From Elusimicrobiota bacterium (GTDB lineage: Bacteria; Elusimicrobiota; Elusimicrobia; FEN-1173): 64,000 nt of DNA. The position numbers and the translations under genes are program-made. Shown here piece after piece: positions 51,985 to 60,605 of this stretch (its first letter is position 1; every line of letters begins with the position of its first letter). Where the stretch lies: assembly GCA_016714745.1 (NCBI GenBank), contig JADKCG010000007.1, forward strand, positions 44,681-108,680, read 5' to 3'. The notes under the pieces were generated by a model, which saw nothing but the letters and a program-made list of their open reading frames with translations, did no database searches and was not told the DNA's origin.

Positions 51985-53963
51985 ACGATCTTATCCAGCT
52001 TTATCCGGAGGCGGAACTCGAACAGTGGAGCAAGGATCTTGGCGGCCCGCAATTGTCGGGGATGTATTCCGGAGACCGGATGAGGCATTTGGCCGCATTG
52101 TTGGCTCGGCGAGAACGGGTGAGGGGGGTGTTGGGCGCTTTGGGAAAGACGGCCATGGACATTGTCACCCATATTGCCAAAGAGGGCGGAGCGGTGAAAC
52201 GGGAAGAGGTGGATCGGGTGTTTCCGGGGCAGGGGGCTACGGTTGTTGAGCTGAAAGACGCGCTTTTGCTATTTGAAAATATTTCGCTGAAACGAAAGGC
52301 GGGGTGGGAGGTTCTTTGTCTGCCCCAAGAATATGTTCCTCTCTTGGAGTTGGATTTGAGTGCGGCGGAAACGTTGGGCGGGTTCCTGTTCGCTCAGCCG
52401 TCCTCTTATCATTCGGGGTTGGCGTCGATCTATTCCCTGAAACGTGAGACGAACACTGTCGCCTACTTCTCCCTTCAACTGAAAGAAATCTTGTTGAACC
52501 CGGCACAGCTTAAAAAAGTCATGTCCCAGGTTCTGGGGCCAGAAAAAAAACTGTTGGAGAAGGCGTTGGAGCGTGACGGAATTTTGGAACGGAGAGATGT
52601 GCCGTCTCATTGGACGGGCGCATTGGATTTTCAGTCGTTGATGTACCGGGAACAGGAGAGATCTCCGATCGTCCAACTCTATCGGCTGGGTTTATTGTTT
52701 CCAAACCGGATGTACCAACCAAGCTATTTGGCTGTGCCGTCAGATATTTTGGCTCTCTTGCGGCCGCCCTCTGGCGCGGGAACGGGGTTTACCGTCGCCG
52801 CGGATTCTCCCACCCACTTGCGCAGTTACGGTCTTCGGCTGATTGAAGACCTTCGATTGCTGAAGGCGGCTTTGCTCAGCCAGTCGCTTCGCACCACGCA
52901 AAGGGGATACCCTGAAAAGCGTCGGCTGGGGCAATTTCTCTCGGTGCTGGGCGTGAATGAAATTAATTATGGGTACTTCCTTTTTACGGTGGGGTTGGAT
53001 CAGGGCTCATCGAAGGCGGATCCCCTGGGGCAAATGGAAGATATATTCATGCGGTGGGTGTCTCAATGGGGGTATCAAGAATCAAACCCCCAGAGAATTG
53101 ACGGGGGAATTACGGATCCCCAGCTTCCTCTTCTGCGAAAACTGTTGCTTAAAGCGTTGGACGGCTTGCCCACGGGGCAATGGGTGACCTATGGGGATTT
53201 CCTGGCTGTGGTGGAAACGCCGCAATGGCGGCGGGCGGGGCTTCAGGTGTCTCGGAATTATTATGTGTATTCGCCGCCGATCGCGGAGACGTCGCCCCGA
53301 AATACCTTGGAAACCCTCGTGGGCGAAAGTTTGGTGTGGTTAGGTTTGGTGGAGGCGGGCGTTACGATGGGCGCAGGGGAGGAAGGGAAACTGACCCATA
53401 TCCGGCTGACGCCGTGGGGGGAATACGTTTCGAAACGAAAGTCGGGGGCGTTTCCGGGGTTGACGACTCCGGCGGAGGAGGATCGGTTTACGGTGCTTCC
53501 CCATTTGGAGATCAACGTGCCGCCGGGACTTAAACCGTCCCTGTTGACAAAACTGTTCGGTGTGGCGGAACTATCGGGCCCCCACACGTTTACGCTCACC
53601 AAAAACTCCATTGCGATGGCCATGAACGCGGGATTGTCTCCTGCGAATATCGTCGATTTTTTACGGGACAACGCTAAAACCGGCGTGCCGGATTCGGTGC
53701 TTCGACTGTTGGGGGATTTGGGGAAAAAGCATGGCCAAGTCAAAGTGGGGGTTGCCAGCACCTTTTTGACGGTGGAAGATCCCCATGTGGTGCGGGAAAT
53801 TTTGGCGAGCAAGGCGTTTCACCGGATGTCGCCGAAAGCGGTGGGCGAACGGGCGGTTATTTTAAGAGAGGCCAACCCGGAAAAAGTTTTAAACCTGCTC
53901 AAGAAAATGGGGCATTATCCAGTCATGGAAGTGGATGAGCGTGAGTCCCTGTTTTGGAACTGA
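51972..53963 (+). CDS. Helicase-associated protein paired with XPB
   Basis: A 663-residue protein translationally coupled to the helicase by a 13-base overlap. It has no helicase motifs. The N-terminal part is helical with winged-helix-like stretches (TAMDIVTHIAKEGGAVKREEVDRVF), and the C-terminal ~150 residues (from FTVLPHLEINVPPGLKP) resemble the 'helicase conserved C-terminal / XPB-Ssl2 associated' domain found next to XPB genes in actinobacteria. In archaea XPB usually partners the nuclease Bax1; no nuclease motif is seen here. It probably forms a complex with the helicase. Confidence 0.72.
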   Translation: MFRLNDLIQLYPEAELEQWSKDLGGPQLSGMYSGDRMRHLAALLARRERVRGVLGALGKTAMDIVTHIAKEGGAVKREEVDRVFPGQGATVVELKDALLLFENISLKRKAGWEVLCLPQEYVPLLELDLSAAETLGGFLFAQPSSYHSGLASIYSLKRETNTVAYFSLQLKEILLNPAQLKKVMSQVLGPEKKLLEKALERDGILERRDVPSHWTGALDFQSLMYREQERSPIVQLYRLGLLFPNRMYQPSYLAVPSDILALLRPPSGAGTGFTVAADSPTHLRSYGLRLIEDLRLLKAALLSQSLRTTQRGYPEKRRLGQFLSVLGVNEINYGYFLFTVGLDQGSSKADPLGQMEDIFMRWVSQWGYQESNPQRIDGGITDPQLPLLRKLLLKALDGLPTGQWVTYGDFLAVVETPQWRRAGLQVSRNYYVYSPPIAETSPRNTLETLVGESLVWLGLVEAGVTMGAGEEGKLTHIRLTPWGEYVSKRKSGAFPGLTTPAEEDRFTVLPHLEINVPPGLKPSLLTKLFGVAELSGPHTFTLTKNSIAMAMNAGLSPANIVDFLRDNAKTGVPDSVLRLLGDLGKKHGQVKVGVASTFLTVEDPHVVREILASKAFHRMSPKAVGERAVILREANPEKVLNLLKKMGHYPVMEVDERESLFWN

Positions 53964-53997
53964 CGAATACCTCATGCCTGCGTTAGTTAATTAGTCA

Positions 53998-54031
53998 ATC
54001 ATGTCCCCTGGTTTATCATGTCCCCTGGTTT
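53998..54031 (+). repeat. Two tandem 17-bp repeats
   Basis: ATCATGTCCCCTGGTTT occurs twice in immediate succession in the gap between the XPB partner gene and the convergent MDR gene. Possibly a replication-slippage product. Confidence 0.7.
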
Positions 54032-54034
54032 GGT

Positions 54035-55063
54035 CTAATGGGTAAGGATGATTTTGCCGAAGTTTTTTCTTTCTTCCATTCTTGTGTGGGCTTGGGGGGC
54101 TTCTTTGAGGGGGTAGACGGAATCGAGGATGGGTTTTAGGCGGCCTGATTTGACGTGTTCCATCACGTCTTGCAGGCCTTTTTTTTGGCCCATGCGGGAA
54201 CCGTGGATGGTGATGTTTCTTCCGAAGAGGGTTCTTAGGTCGAACTGAATTTGTCTTCCGCTGGTGGCGCCACAGGTGAGGAGCTTGCCGCCTTTGGCGA
54301 TACTCAGCAAACTCTTTTCGAAGGTTTCTTGGCCGATGTGGTCGACCGCTAGGTCGACGCCGCGGTTGTTGGTGATGCGCATGACTTCCTGCTGAAAATT
54401 TGTTTCCCGGTAATGAATCATATCGTCGGCTCCGAGGGCCTTCGCCCTTTTTCCCTTTTCAGGGCTTCCGACGGTGGTGATGACGTGGGCGCCTTTTAAC
54501 TTTGCGATTTGGATGGCGGCTATGCCGACGCCGCTGCCTCCCGCGTGAATCAGGACTGTTTGGCCTTTTTGGACGTTTCCATTTGTGACGAGCATGTGCC
54601 ACGCGGTTAGAAAGACGAGGGGAAGGGAGGCGGCTTCATCAAAAGTGAGCGGGTCGGGGAAAGGGAGAAGATTGGCGGCGGGGACTTTGACGTATTCGGC
54701 GTAGCCGCCGTTGGACTGTTGGCCCAAGATGTCATATTTGTCGCAGAGGTGGTCGTTGTCGGTTTGGCAATGGGCGCAGGTGCCGCAGGAAATTCCGGGG
54801 GCGACCAACACTTTTTGGCCGGATTTCCAGTTAAAAACATCGGCGCCGACCGATTCAATGACGCCGGCCACGTCGGCGCCGAGGATGTGCGGGAGGTGGA
54901 CGGAGAGGCCCGGGATGCCCATGCGAACCCAGATGTCGAGGTGGTTCAAGGCACAGGCTTTGACTTTGACGAGGACGTCCTGAGGGCCGGGTGTGGGGGT
55001 GGGGAAGTCGCCGAATTTCAGGACTTCTGGTCCCCCGTGTTGATTGAAATATATGGCTTTCAT
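54035..55063 (-). CDS. Zinc-type MDR dehydrogenase / quinone oxidoreductase-like
   Basis: A 342-residue medium-chain dehydrogenase/reductase. The N-terminal catalytic domain has CALNHLDIWVR (Asn where catalytic-zinc enzymes have Cys) and the structural-zinc loop CGTCAHCQTDNDHLC near 95-110. The Rossmann domain has VLIHAGGSGVGIAAIQIAK near 171. This mix suggests an NADPH-dependent oxidoreductase lacking catalytic zinc. It lies downstream of the HemQ-like gene on the same strand, separated by 76 bases that hold a family B arm (55102-55124). Substrate unknown. Confidence 0.82.
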   Translation of the reverse strand: MKAIYFNQHGGPEVLKFGDFPTPTPGPQDVLVKVKACALNHLDIWVRMGIPGLSVHLPHILGADVAGVIESVGADVFNWKSGQKVLVAPGISCGTCAHCQTDNDHLCDKYDILGQQSNGGYAEYVKVPAANLLPFPDPLTFDEAASLPLVFLTAWHMLVTNGNVQKGQTVLIHAGGSGVGIAAIQIAKLKGAHVITTVGSPEKGKRAKALGADDMIHYRETNFQQEVMRITNNRGVDLAVDHIGQETFEKSLLSIAKGGKLLTCGATSGRQIQFDLRTLFGRNITIHGSRMGQKKGLQDVMEHVKSGRLKPILDSVYPLKEAPQAHTRMEERKNFGKIILTH

Positions 55064-55101
55064 TTTGTTGTTCCAATTTTGCCGATTTCGTTCATGGCCC
55101 T

Positions 55102-55124
55102 ATGCGGGTGGGGCGCCCGCGCTC
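55102..55124. repeat. Family B palindromic arm
   Basis: TGCGGGTGGGGCGCCCGCGC then TCT, a diverged arm of the 7362-7429 element, in the gap between the two minus-strand genes. Confidence 0.6.
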
Positions 55125-55139
55125 TCACGGGCCCATTAT

Positions 55140-55877
55140 CTAAGCGATGAGATTCAGTGTTTCCTCTAGGGTGCGGTGGACGCCTGTATAGATGGGGGTG
55201 TCTCGAACGGTAAAGCGGCTGCCTTGGGTTTCTCTTAGGGCCATGACCAAATCCAGAAAGTCCGAGGGGTAGTCGGATTCGAAGGCCACGACGAAATCTT
55301 GGTCGTCTAGGCCGAAAGAGTAGGTCGTGTTCAGTTTTACCGAGGGGAATTTGTTGCCCACCAAAATGTGTTCGTCCATCATTTTTTGGCGTTCGGACAT
55401 GGGAAGCAAATACCATTCCCTTGTTTTAACGAAGGGGTAGATGAAAAGATATTTGTATTTGCCGGGTTGGATTTTCGAGCGTTGGCCTTCGTGTTCAGGG
55501 TTGAGTTTGTCCACGTAGGTGGACCTCTTGGACTGGGACAGAAACGACTGGGGCACAGTGAGGTAACTGCCCAGTTTTGTGCGGTGGAGGGCGGCGGACA
55601 TCTCCTCGAAATCTTCCAAGCGGTAGCTGATGCGCCAGAGGAAAAAATCGGTTTCAGCGCGGAACCCGTAGGTGGAATAGGTTCGGGTGATGACGGAGGA
55701 GGCAAAGGGGGCCAGTTCGTCCATCACTTCCTTTTTGGCCGCGGTGCGCTCGGGTTCGGGGAGTCGGTGCCATTGGGGATCTAATTTATAAAAAGCGAAA
55801 TTGACGAACTGCCGCGCGGCCGGGGGGGCGCCGGAAGGTGGTGTGTGTGGAGCGGGGTGGGTGGTTTGGGTGTTCAT
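55140..55877 (-). CDS. HemQ / chlorite dismutase-family protein
   Basis: A 245-residue protein of the chlorite dismutase-like fold. KYKYLFIYPFVKTREWYLLP near residues 140-159 holds the Tyr (147) and Lys (151) expected in coproheme decarboxylases, and MDEHILVG has a candidate heme-ligand His at 170. It would decarboxylate coproheme III to heme b in the coproporphyrin-dependent pathway; the Gln shielding residue of true Cld enzymes was not sought in detail. ATG at 55877 is chosen for AGAGG just upstream on the minus strand; the longer frame to 56291 reads through the divergent gene's leader. No other heme gene is in the window. Confidence 0.85.
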   Translation of the reverse strand: MNTQTTHPAPHTPPSGAPPAARQFVNFAFYKLDPQWHRLPEPERTAAKKEVMDELAPFASSVITRTYSTYGFRAETDFFLWRISYRLEDFEEMSAALHRTKLGSYLTVPQSFLSQSKRSTYVDKLNPEHEGQRSKIQPGKYKYLFIYPFVKTREWYLLPMSERQKMMDEHILVGNKFPSVKLNTTYSFGLDDQDFVVAFESDYPSDFLDLVMALRETQGSRFTVRDTPIYTGVHRTLEETLNLIA

Positions 55878-55908
55878 GGTTCCTCTCTTCTTTCGCAATA
55901 AGTATTGC

Positions 55909-55936
55909 TTGACTTTTATCAGATTTATGCTAACAT
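55909..55936 (+). promoter_or_regulatory. Candidate promoter of giant gene 2
   Basis: TTGACT (55909-55914), a 16-base spacer, and TAACAT (55931-55936), in the AT-rich divergent region between the hemQ-like gene and giant gene 2. Transcription would start just before the structured leader at 55943. Confidence 0.6.
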
Positions 55937-55942
55937 ATTTAC

Positions 55943-56065
55943 AGCACACGGTTGTGCTGGAACATGACAATGTCGTCCCACTGGGCCCCAGAGCCTTGTG
56001 GGACATTTTATTTTTCGGACGATGGCGTCCCATGCGTGGTTGCGCGTGGGGCGCCATTTTTTTTT
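55943..56065 (+). ncRNA. Structured 5' leader or small RNA with terminator, before giant gene 2
   Basis: Three consecutive hairpins. The first is AGCAC-ACGGTT-GTGCT (55943-55958). The second has outer arms GTCCCAC (55975-55981) and GTGGGAC (55998-56004) around CTGGGCCCCAG. The third pairs ATGGCGTCCCATGCG (56022-56036) with CGCGTGGGGCGCCAT (56043-56057); all 15 positions pair in RNA, two as G-U wobbles, and nine T residues end at 56065. This last is an excellent intrinsic terminator lying between a promoter and the ATG at 56086. It is therefore either a regulated leader (riboswitch or attenuator) or a ~125-nt sRNA. No known riboswitch class was recognised and no leader peptide is evident. Confidence 0.65.
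56022..56065 (+). terminator. Intrinsic terminator in the leader of giant gene 2
   Basis: A 15-bp stem with a six-base loop (TGGTTG) and nine T residues. It ends 20 bases before the start codon; AAGGAG follows it at 56073-56078. Confidence 0.82.
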
Positions 56066-56085
56066 GAGGGAAAAGGAGAAATGGT

Positions 56086-57986
56086 ATGAAAAAACAATGC
56101 ACATATAATTTGTTGCCTGCTGTGGCGATGCGGTCGGTGGCGGTTCTTGTGGCGGGGGCTTTTTTATTTACGACTCTCGGCGCGGCGCCTGTGGAAGCCT
56201 CTTTTGGGAAGAACGTGCCGCGGCGTCTGCCCGGCGTCAAAACAAACCTGGGGCGGAACCGACCCTTTTGGCTCAATTGCCGATGTCTCACTCTCCCCTA
56301 TTGAACGAAGCGGTGCGGCCGATTCGGCCCAGCTTGGCCCCACTGCCCAACATGTCCGATGGGGGCCCTGTTTGGGCCCGATCAGCGGTAACCCCTTTCG
56401 CCGATGTTCGGGCGGTGCGGGAGGGGAACGCTGGGGGGCCCAAGGTGTTTTTGATGATGGACGCCCATGACGTTTTTTCGGCTCAACGGAATGTGGCGCG
56501 GTTTTTGGAACGGTTATCCACCCAGGGGAAAATGGTGGTGGGGGTGGAAGGGACCACGGGGGCTTTCGATTTGGGGCGGCACCGCGGACTTTTGCCAAAG
56601 GCCAAGGGAGATGTTTTAACGGCGCACCTTCTGAAAAAGGGGTTTATCAATGGACCTGAAGCGTTTGGATTGACGGCGGAGGTCGTTCCCGCGCTTTGGG
56701 GCGTGGAAAACCCGGCGCTTTACGACGCCAATGTGCGGGCCTATCGGGACGCGTTGCCGCTTGAACATGAGACTCAAGCCGCGGTAAAGATTTTAAAAAC
56801 TGAGAGCCAATTGTTGGCGGATAAACTGTTCTCTAAACCGCTGGCCGAGTTGGACAAAGAAATTCAGGCCATGCACGACGATCGTGGGGATTTGGGGCGG
56901 TATGCCCTGGTGGTGGCGCAAGGGGGCGGGGGGGAACAAACGAGGCGGTTTTTAGAAGCCAAAAAATTAGAGGATGGGTTGGTTTTTCCCCAGGTGGAAC
57001 AGTCTCGGGCGGCTTTTATTGAACGGTTGTCGCCTCGGCTTTCGTCTTTTGAATTGGAGACGTTGGTTCAGACCACGGCAGATTTTCGGGCGGGATCTGT
57101 GGGGGCTCGCGCCTATTACGAGCGGTTGGAGGCGTTGGCCGCTTCGAAAGGGGTTCCTCTCTCGGCCTATCCTCCTTTTCGGGATTACATTCATTACGTG
57201 ACGGTGGCCGAGGGGATTGACGCCGCGCGGTTGATGGAAGAACTGGAAGATTTTGAGGAACGCGCCTATTCCCGGTTGGCGGAGGGGCAGGCACTGGCAT
57301 TGGTGGAGTGGCGGAGAGATTTGCGGTTGGCCGAGCGCGCCGTGCAACATGCTTTGACTCCGCGAGAATGGGTTAAATACGGTGCCCGTCGGGACGCGTT
57401 GGCCCAGCTGGGGGAGCGGGCAAAAGTGTTGGGACTTTCGCTGGATTCGGCCCGAACGCTTCAAAATAATTTGCCGAAGTTTGCGGCCTTTTTTGAGGCG
57501 GCCACGGCCAGAGATGAGGCGCTACTAAATAATCTTTTGGCCGAGGCGGGGCGGCGGGGGGCGGTGACGGCGGTTTTGGTGGTGGGGGGATTTCATGCCC
57601 CCGCGTTGGAAAAAAAGTTAGGGGATCGGCGGATCCCTCATGTGGTGTTGACCCCACGGATGGGTGAAGTGTTGGAATCCGGCGCGAGTTATTTGCAGGC
57701 GTTTGCCCCCACGCGGACGCCGTTGGAACGGCTGTTGTTGGGCGATCGGTTATTTATGAATCCTCCGTCCGCCACGGCGGTTTCCCTACAAGATCCTGCT
57801 TCTTCGTTTCACACGGCCTCTGTGGCTTTGGACCGGGCGGCCGCGACCTATGGGGTGGCTTTGGCGGACGACGTTCCTCAATTTGTCGAAGGATGGAACA
57901 GTCAAATGGGGAGCAACCCCTGTCTCTGTGAAGGTGGAAGAGTGGAACGGGGCCCAGGTGGCTTCGGTCTCATTTGCGGGGGTTGA
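56086..57986 (+). CDS. Giant multidomain protein 2, part 1 (signal anchor and TraB/ChaN-like module)
   Basis: ATG 56086 has AAGGAG seven bases upstream. The N-terminus is a signal anchor (SVAVLVAGAFLFTTLGAAPV). The first frame breaks near 56250 (CTGGGGCGGAACC); one more G gives Leu-Gly-Ala-Glu-Pro-Thr and joins the frame starting around 56268. From there a ~430-residue module parallels giant protein 1: FLMMDAHDVFSAQRNVARFL, GVEGTTGAFDL, INGPEAFGL and VLVVGGFHAPALEKKL then HVVLTPRM. These motifs recall the TraB/ChaN families, but the catalytic role is unknown. The frame stops at 57986; it rejoins part 2 near 57915 (one extra C in AACCCCTG). Confidence 0.75.
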
Positions 57987-60588
57987 TCAGACGGTTTTGG
58001 TGGCCACGCCCGGGGAAGGGCGCGCCCAGGGTGATTTGGAGCGCGCGGTTAAGGACACGGGCGGTCGTGTGGTTGAAACGGATCGGATGGGGAACGTCCC
58101 TTACGTTTTGGGGGGGAAAAATCTGTCCCGATTTGTGCCGGAAACCTTGGCTGGGGCGGCCTATTTGGTTTGGTTGGGCGGGAGCGCCCTTTCGCCACCG
58201 CTTTTGTTGTCGGGGTTGGCGGCGTGGGTGATTGTGGGGGGAATCATCGTTCGAGGGATGGTTCTTCTTTCGGTTTACTGGTACGGGTTTGGGCATGCCG
58301 CTATTTCCCAGGCGTTTGGCGGGAATTCGGTGATGACGAATTTGCGCGCCTATGGCGAGCGGTTATCGGTGGGGCAACTGATCCCTTTTGCGGATATATT
58401 TATACCAGCGGTAGGATCGTCCGACAAGGCTCCTTGGTTTGAAGAGCGTTTTCTTGTCGATGGGCAACGGCGGATGGCGGCCTTGGCCGGGCCTGCCGCC
58501 AATCTTTTGGTGGTGGGGTTGGTTGCCCCGTTCTTGTCTTTTGCGGGCCCCCTGGAAATCACTGATTTGGCGCTCCTTGCGTTGGCCGGGGCGAACCTGT
58601 GGGCGGCGGTGACGTCGGTCTCGGATTTTCGCACGGCGCTGTCCGGCGTGGGGCGGGTTTTTGCGTGCGGGGTGATTGGCATTGTTTACGGTGGGCCAAA
58701 CGCCAAGTCAGAAGTAATGCCTAAAGGTGTTCAGAGTGTATTGGATGAGGGGATTCTTCGGACACTTCACCGTGGAGGTCAATCGGGAGGAGTGGCCGCT
58801 GTGGCTGTGCGAGAAAACGGCCATGCGGAATTTTCATTTTTTGTTGAGAAAACCGCCAAAGAAAAAAACCGGCGAGATCGGTTGGGCCAACTCATGCGCG
58901 CCAGTATGTCCCGTTTGGCCCTGCGCGCCCAGAAGGCCGGGTTTAATGGATTGCGGCGGCTCGTGATCGTGGGGCACACTCGATACGGCACTAATTTGGC
59001 TTCTCCGGTGGCCGCCAATGCCCACCCGCACATGAGTTCGGGCGAAAGCGATACCCTCCTTTACGTCGGCGAGGCCCGGCGCGACGATAATTACGAGCGG
59101 CCTTGGGAAACGCCGCAAAACAAGCCCGCCGTGAAGTCGGTGTCTGTCACCCGCGGTGTTGCCATTGCCCACAACGGCGACGATAACGCTACGGTTCTTT
59201 ACCGACGCGGTGGTAGGAAACTTTCAGTCTCCAACGAGGATGACGCGCGGCTCAGCGAGCGGATGACGGGCTACCGAAATCCCGCTCAGGGAGATTCCCC
59301 TCAAATCGCCACGCGGTTGGATCGATGGTTGACCCAAGGGTCGGTGATCGCGTCGCTTCGGTTAACGCTCCTAATGTTGGGATTGGAAACGGTGGAGGAA
59401 AAAGATCCCTCTCCGTCCAAATTAATGGAGCGGGCTCCCACGCCCGCTTTGATGAAGGGGGTGATGCAATCTCAGGCAATGGATTCGTTTGCGATGGAAA
59501 TTCAGGCGTTGCATAAAAAACATCCCGCTTCTTCAAACTTGGAGGAATTGTTTTTGGCCGCAGGGGCCCATGCTCCGTCATCCGAATCTTTTTGGGAATT
59601 GGAAGAGTCTGTCCCATTTCAAAAAAACTCAGACATTGAAAGATTGAAGGGAAATCTTTCGACGCAGGCTCAATCGGTTTTGAAATTGGCTCCCTGGTTT
59701 GCCGAATTGACAGAGGGGGAGCAGGATCGGTTGGCGGAGCGGTTTGCCGACCTTTTCCTGAAATTCTTTTTTACGGGGGACCTGCGCCGGGCGGGGATAC
59801 ATTTGTTGCGTCGTGCGGATTCGACCTCGACTTATGGTGTGATGTCGGCGACGCTTTTAGAGGCGGAAAGCGCTCTGTGGCTGAGGCACCGGCAACCCTT
59901 CTATTTATGGGTTTCGGAAGACGGCAAGAGTGTGGCGGGGAGCAGTGAATCGAAAGCGTTTCTGGGAGCGAAAAGTGGGGAGAGCGCGTTCCGTTATCGA
60001 TTAAGTTTAAAAAATGGTGAGGTGGCCACGCTCCGTGGCGGACGATTGGTGATTGACCAGATCGAAAAGGGGCGGGTGGCTGAATACGATTTAAGCGATA
60101 TGGCCCAGACCCTCGGGCAGGGGCATTGGCTGGATTTGGAGAGCAGTCCTTACGTCTCGGTTTCAGAAGGGGAAAATTCGGCGGCGGAAGAACGGGTTCG
60201 TCAAGATGTGGAGATGGTCCCTTGGGTCAACCAACGGTTAAAAGAGGATTTTTCTGATCCGAAATCCAATAACAGTTTATCGGGCGATGTCTTGGTCCGA
60301 ATGTTGGTGGACCGATTAGCAAAACGGCGCAACGCGTCGGCGGCCATTGACCTGGTGATTGTCGGGACTGAAAAAAGTTACGACGCGGGAAGTTTGTTCG
60401 CCCAAGCGGTGGAGAAAATATCGAGTTTGGCCGGTCGGCGGCTCAATGTGCGGGTGATTTATGGGGCGGAATTTACGCGAGAAGATTTGGCCAAACTTCG
60501 GGACGAGGGGTTTGGTGTGGACACGGTGGTGCTGGGGTTGGCGAGTTCGGGGCAGACAGCAAACACCTTTATACTCTCGAAAGCCTGA
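57850..60588 (+). CDS. Giant protein 2, part 2: S2P-like membrane region, GlmS-type glutaminase, start of SIS domain
   Basis: Continues part 1. Hydrophobic segments (58150-58660) contain GFGHAAISQAFGG and MAALAGPAANLLVVG, resembling site-2 protease (M50) sequences, but HExxH is changed to HAAIS, so it is probably inactive. Then comes a class II glutaminase domain: CGVIGIVYGG (Cys codon 58666-58668), VIVGHTRYGTN and ANAHPH, IAHNGDDNAT and, after a long insertion, FYLWVSEDGKSVAGSSESKA and LKNGEVATLRGG. The end begins a SIS domain (VIVGTEKSYDAG; GLASSGQTANT). In GlmS this domain order makes glucosamine 6-phosphate. The frame stops at 60588 because one T seems missing in CCTTTAT near 60570. Confidence 0.78.
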   Translation: MGWLWRTTFLNLSKDGTVKWGATPVSVKVEEWNGAQVASVSFAGVDQTVLVATPGEGRAQGDLERAVKDTGGRVVETDRMGNVPYVLGGKNLSRFVPETLAGAAYLVWLGGSALSPPLLLSGLAAWVIVGGIIVRGMVLLSVYWYGFGHAAISQAFGGNSVMTNLRAYGERLSVGQLIPFADIFIPAVGSSDKAPWFEERFLVDGQRRMAALAGPAANLLVVGLVAPFLSFAGPLEITDLALLALAGANLWAAVTSVSDFRTALSGVGRVFACGVIGIVYGGPNAKSEVMPKGVQSVLDEGILRTLHRGGQSGGVAAVAVRENGHAEFSFFVEKTAKEKNRRDRLGQLMRASMSRLALRAQKAGFNGLRRLVIVGHTRYGTNLASPVAANAHPHMSSGESDTLLYVGEARRDDNYERPWETPQNKPAVKSVSVTRGVAIAHNGDDNATVLYRRGGRKLSVSNEDDARLSERMTGYRNPAQGDSPQIATRLDRWLTQGSVIASLRLTLLMLGLETVEEKDPSPSKLMERAPTPALMKGVMQSQAMDSFAMEIQALHKKHPASSNLEELFLAAGAHAPSSESFWELEESVPFQKNSDIERLKGNLSTQAQSVLKLAPWFAELTEGEQDRLAERFADLFLKFFFTGDLRRAGIHLLRRADSTSTYGVMSATLLEAESALWLRHRQPFYLWVSEDGKSVAGSSESKAFLGAKSGESAFRYRLSLKNGEVATLRGGRLVIDQIEKGRVAEYDLSDMAQTLGQGHWLDLESSPYVSVSEGENSAAEERVRQDVEMVPWVNQRLKEDFSDPKSNNSLSGDVLVRMLVDRLAKRRNASAAIDLVIVGTEKSYDAGSLFAQAVEKISSLAGRRLNVRVIYGAEFTREDLAKLRDEGFGVDTVVLGLASSGQTANTFILSKA

Positions 60589-60605
60589 ACGCCGCCTGGC
60601 GTGGG

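Noticed and set aside
55878..56291. Extension of the HemQ-like frame on the minus strand up to 56291
   Set aside because: It would cross the divergent promoter, hairpins and start of giant gene 2; an internal ATG with AGAGG at 55877 gives the normal family N-terminus.
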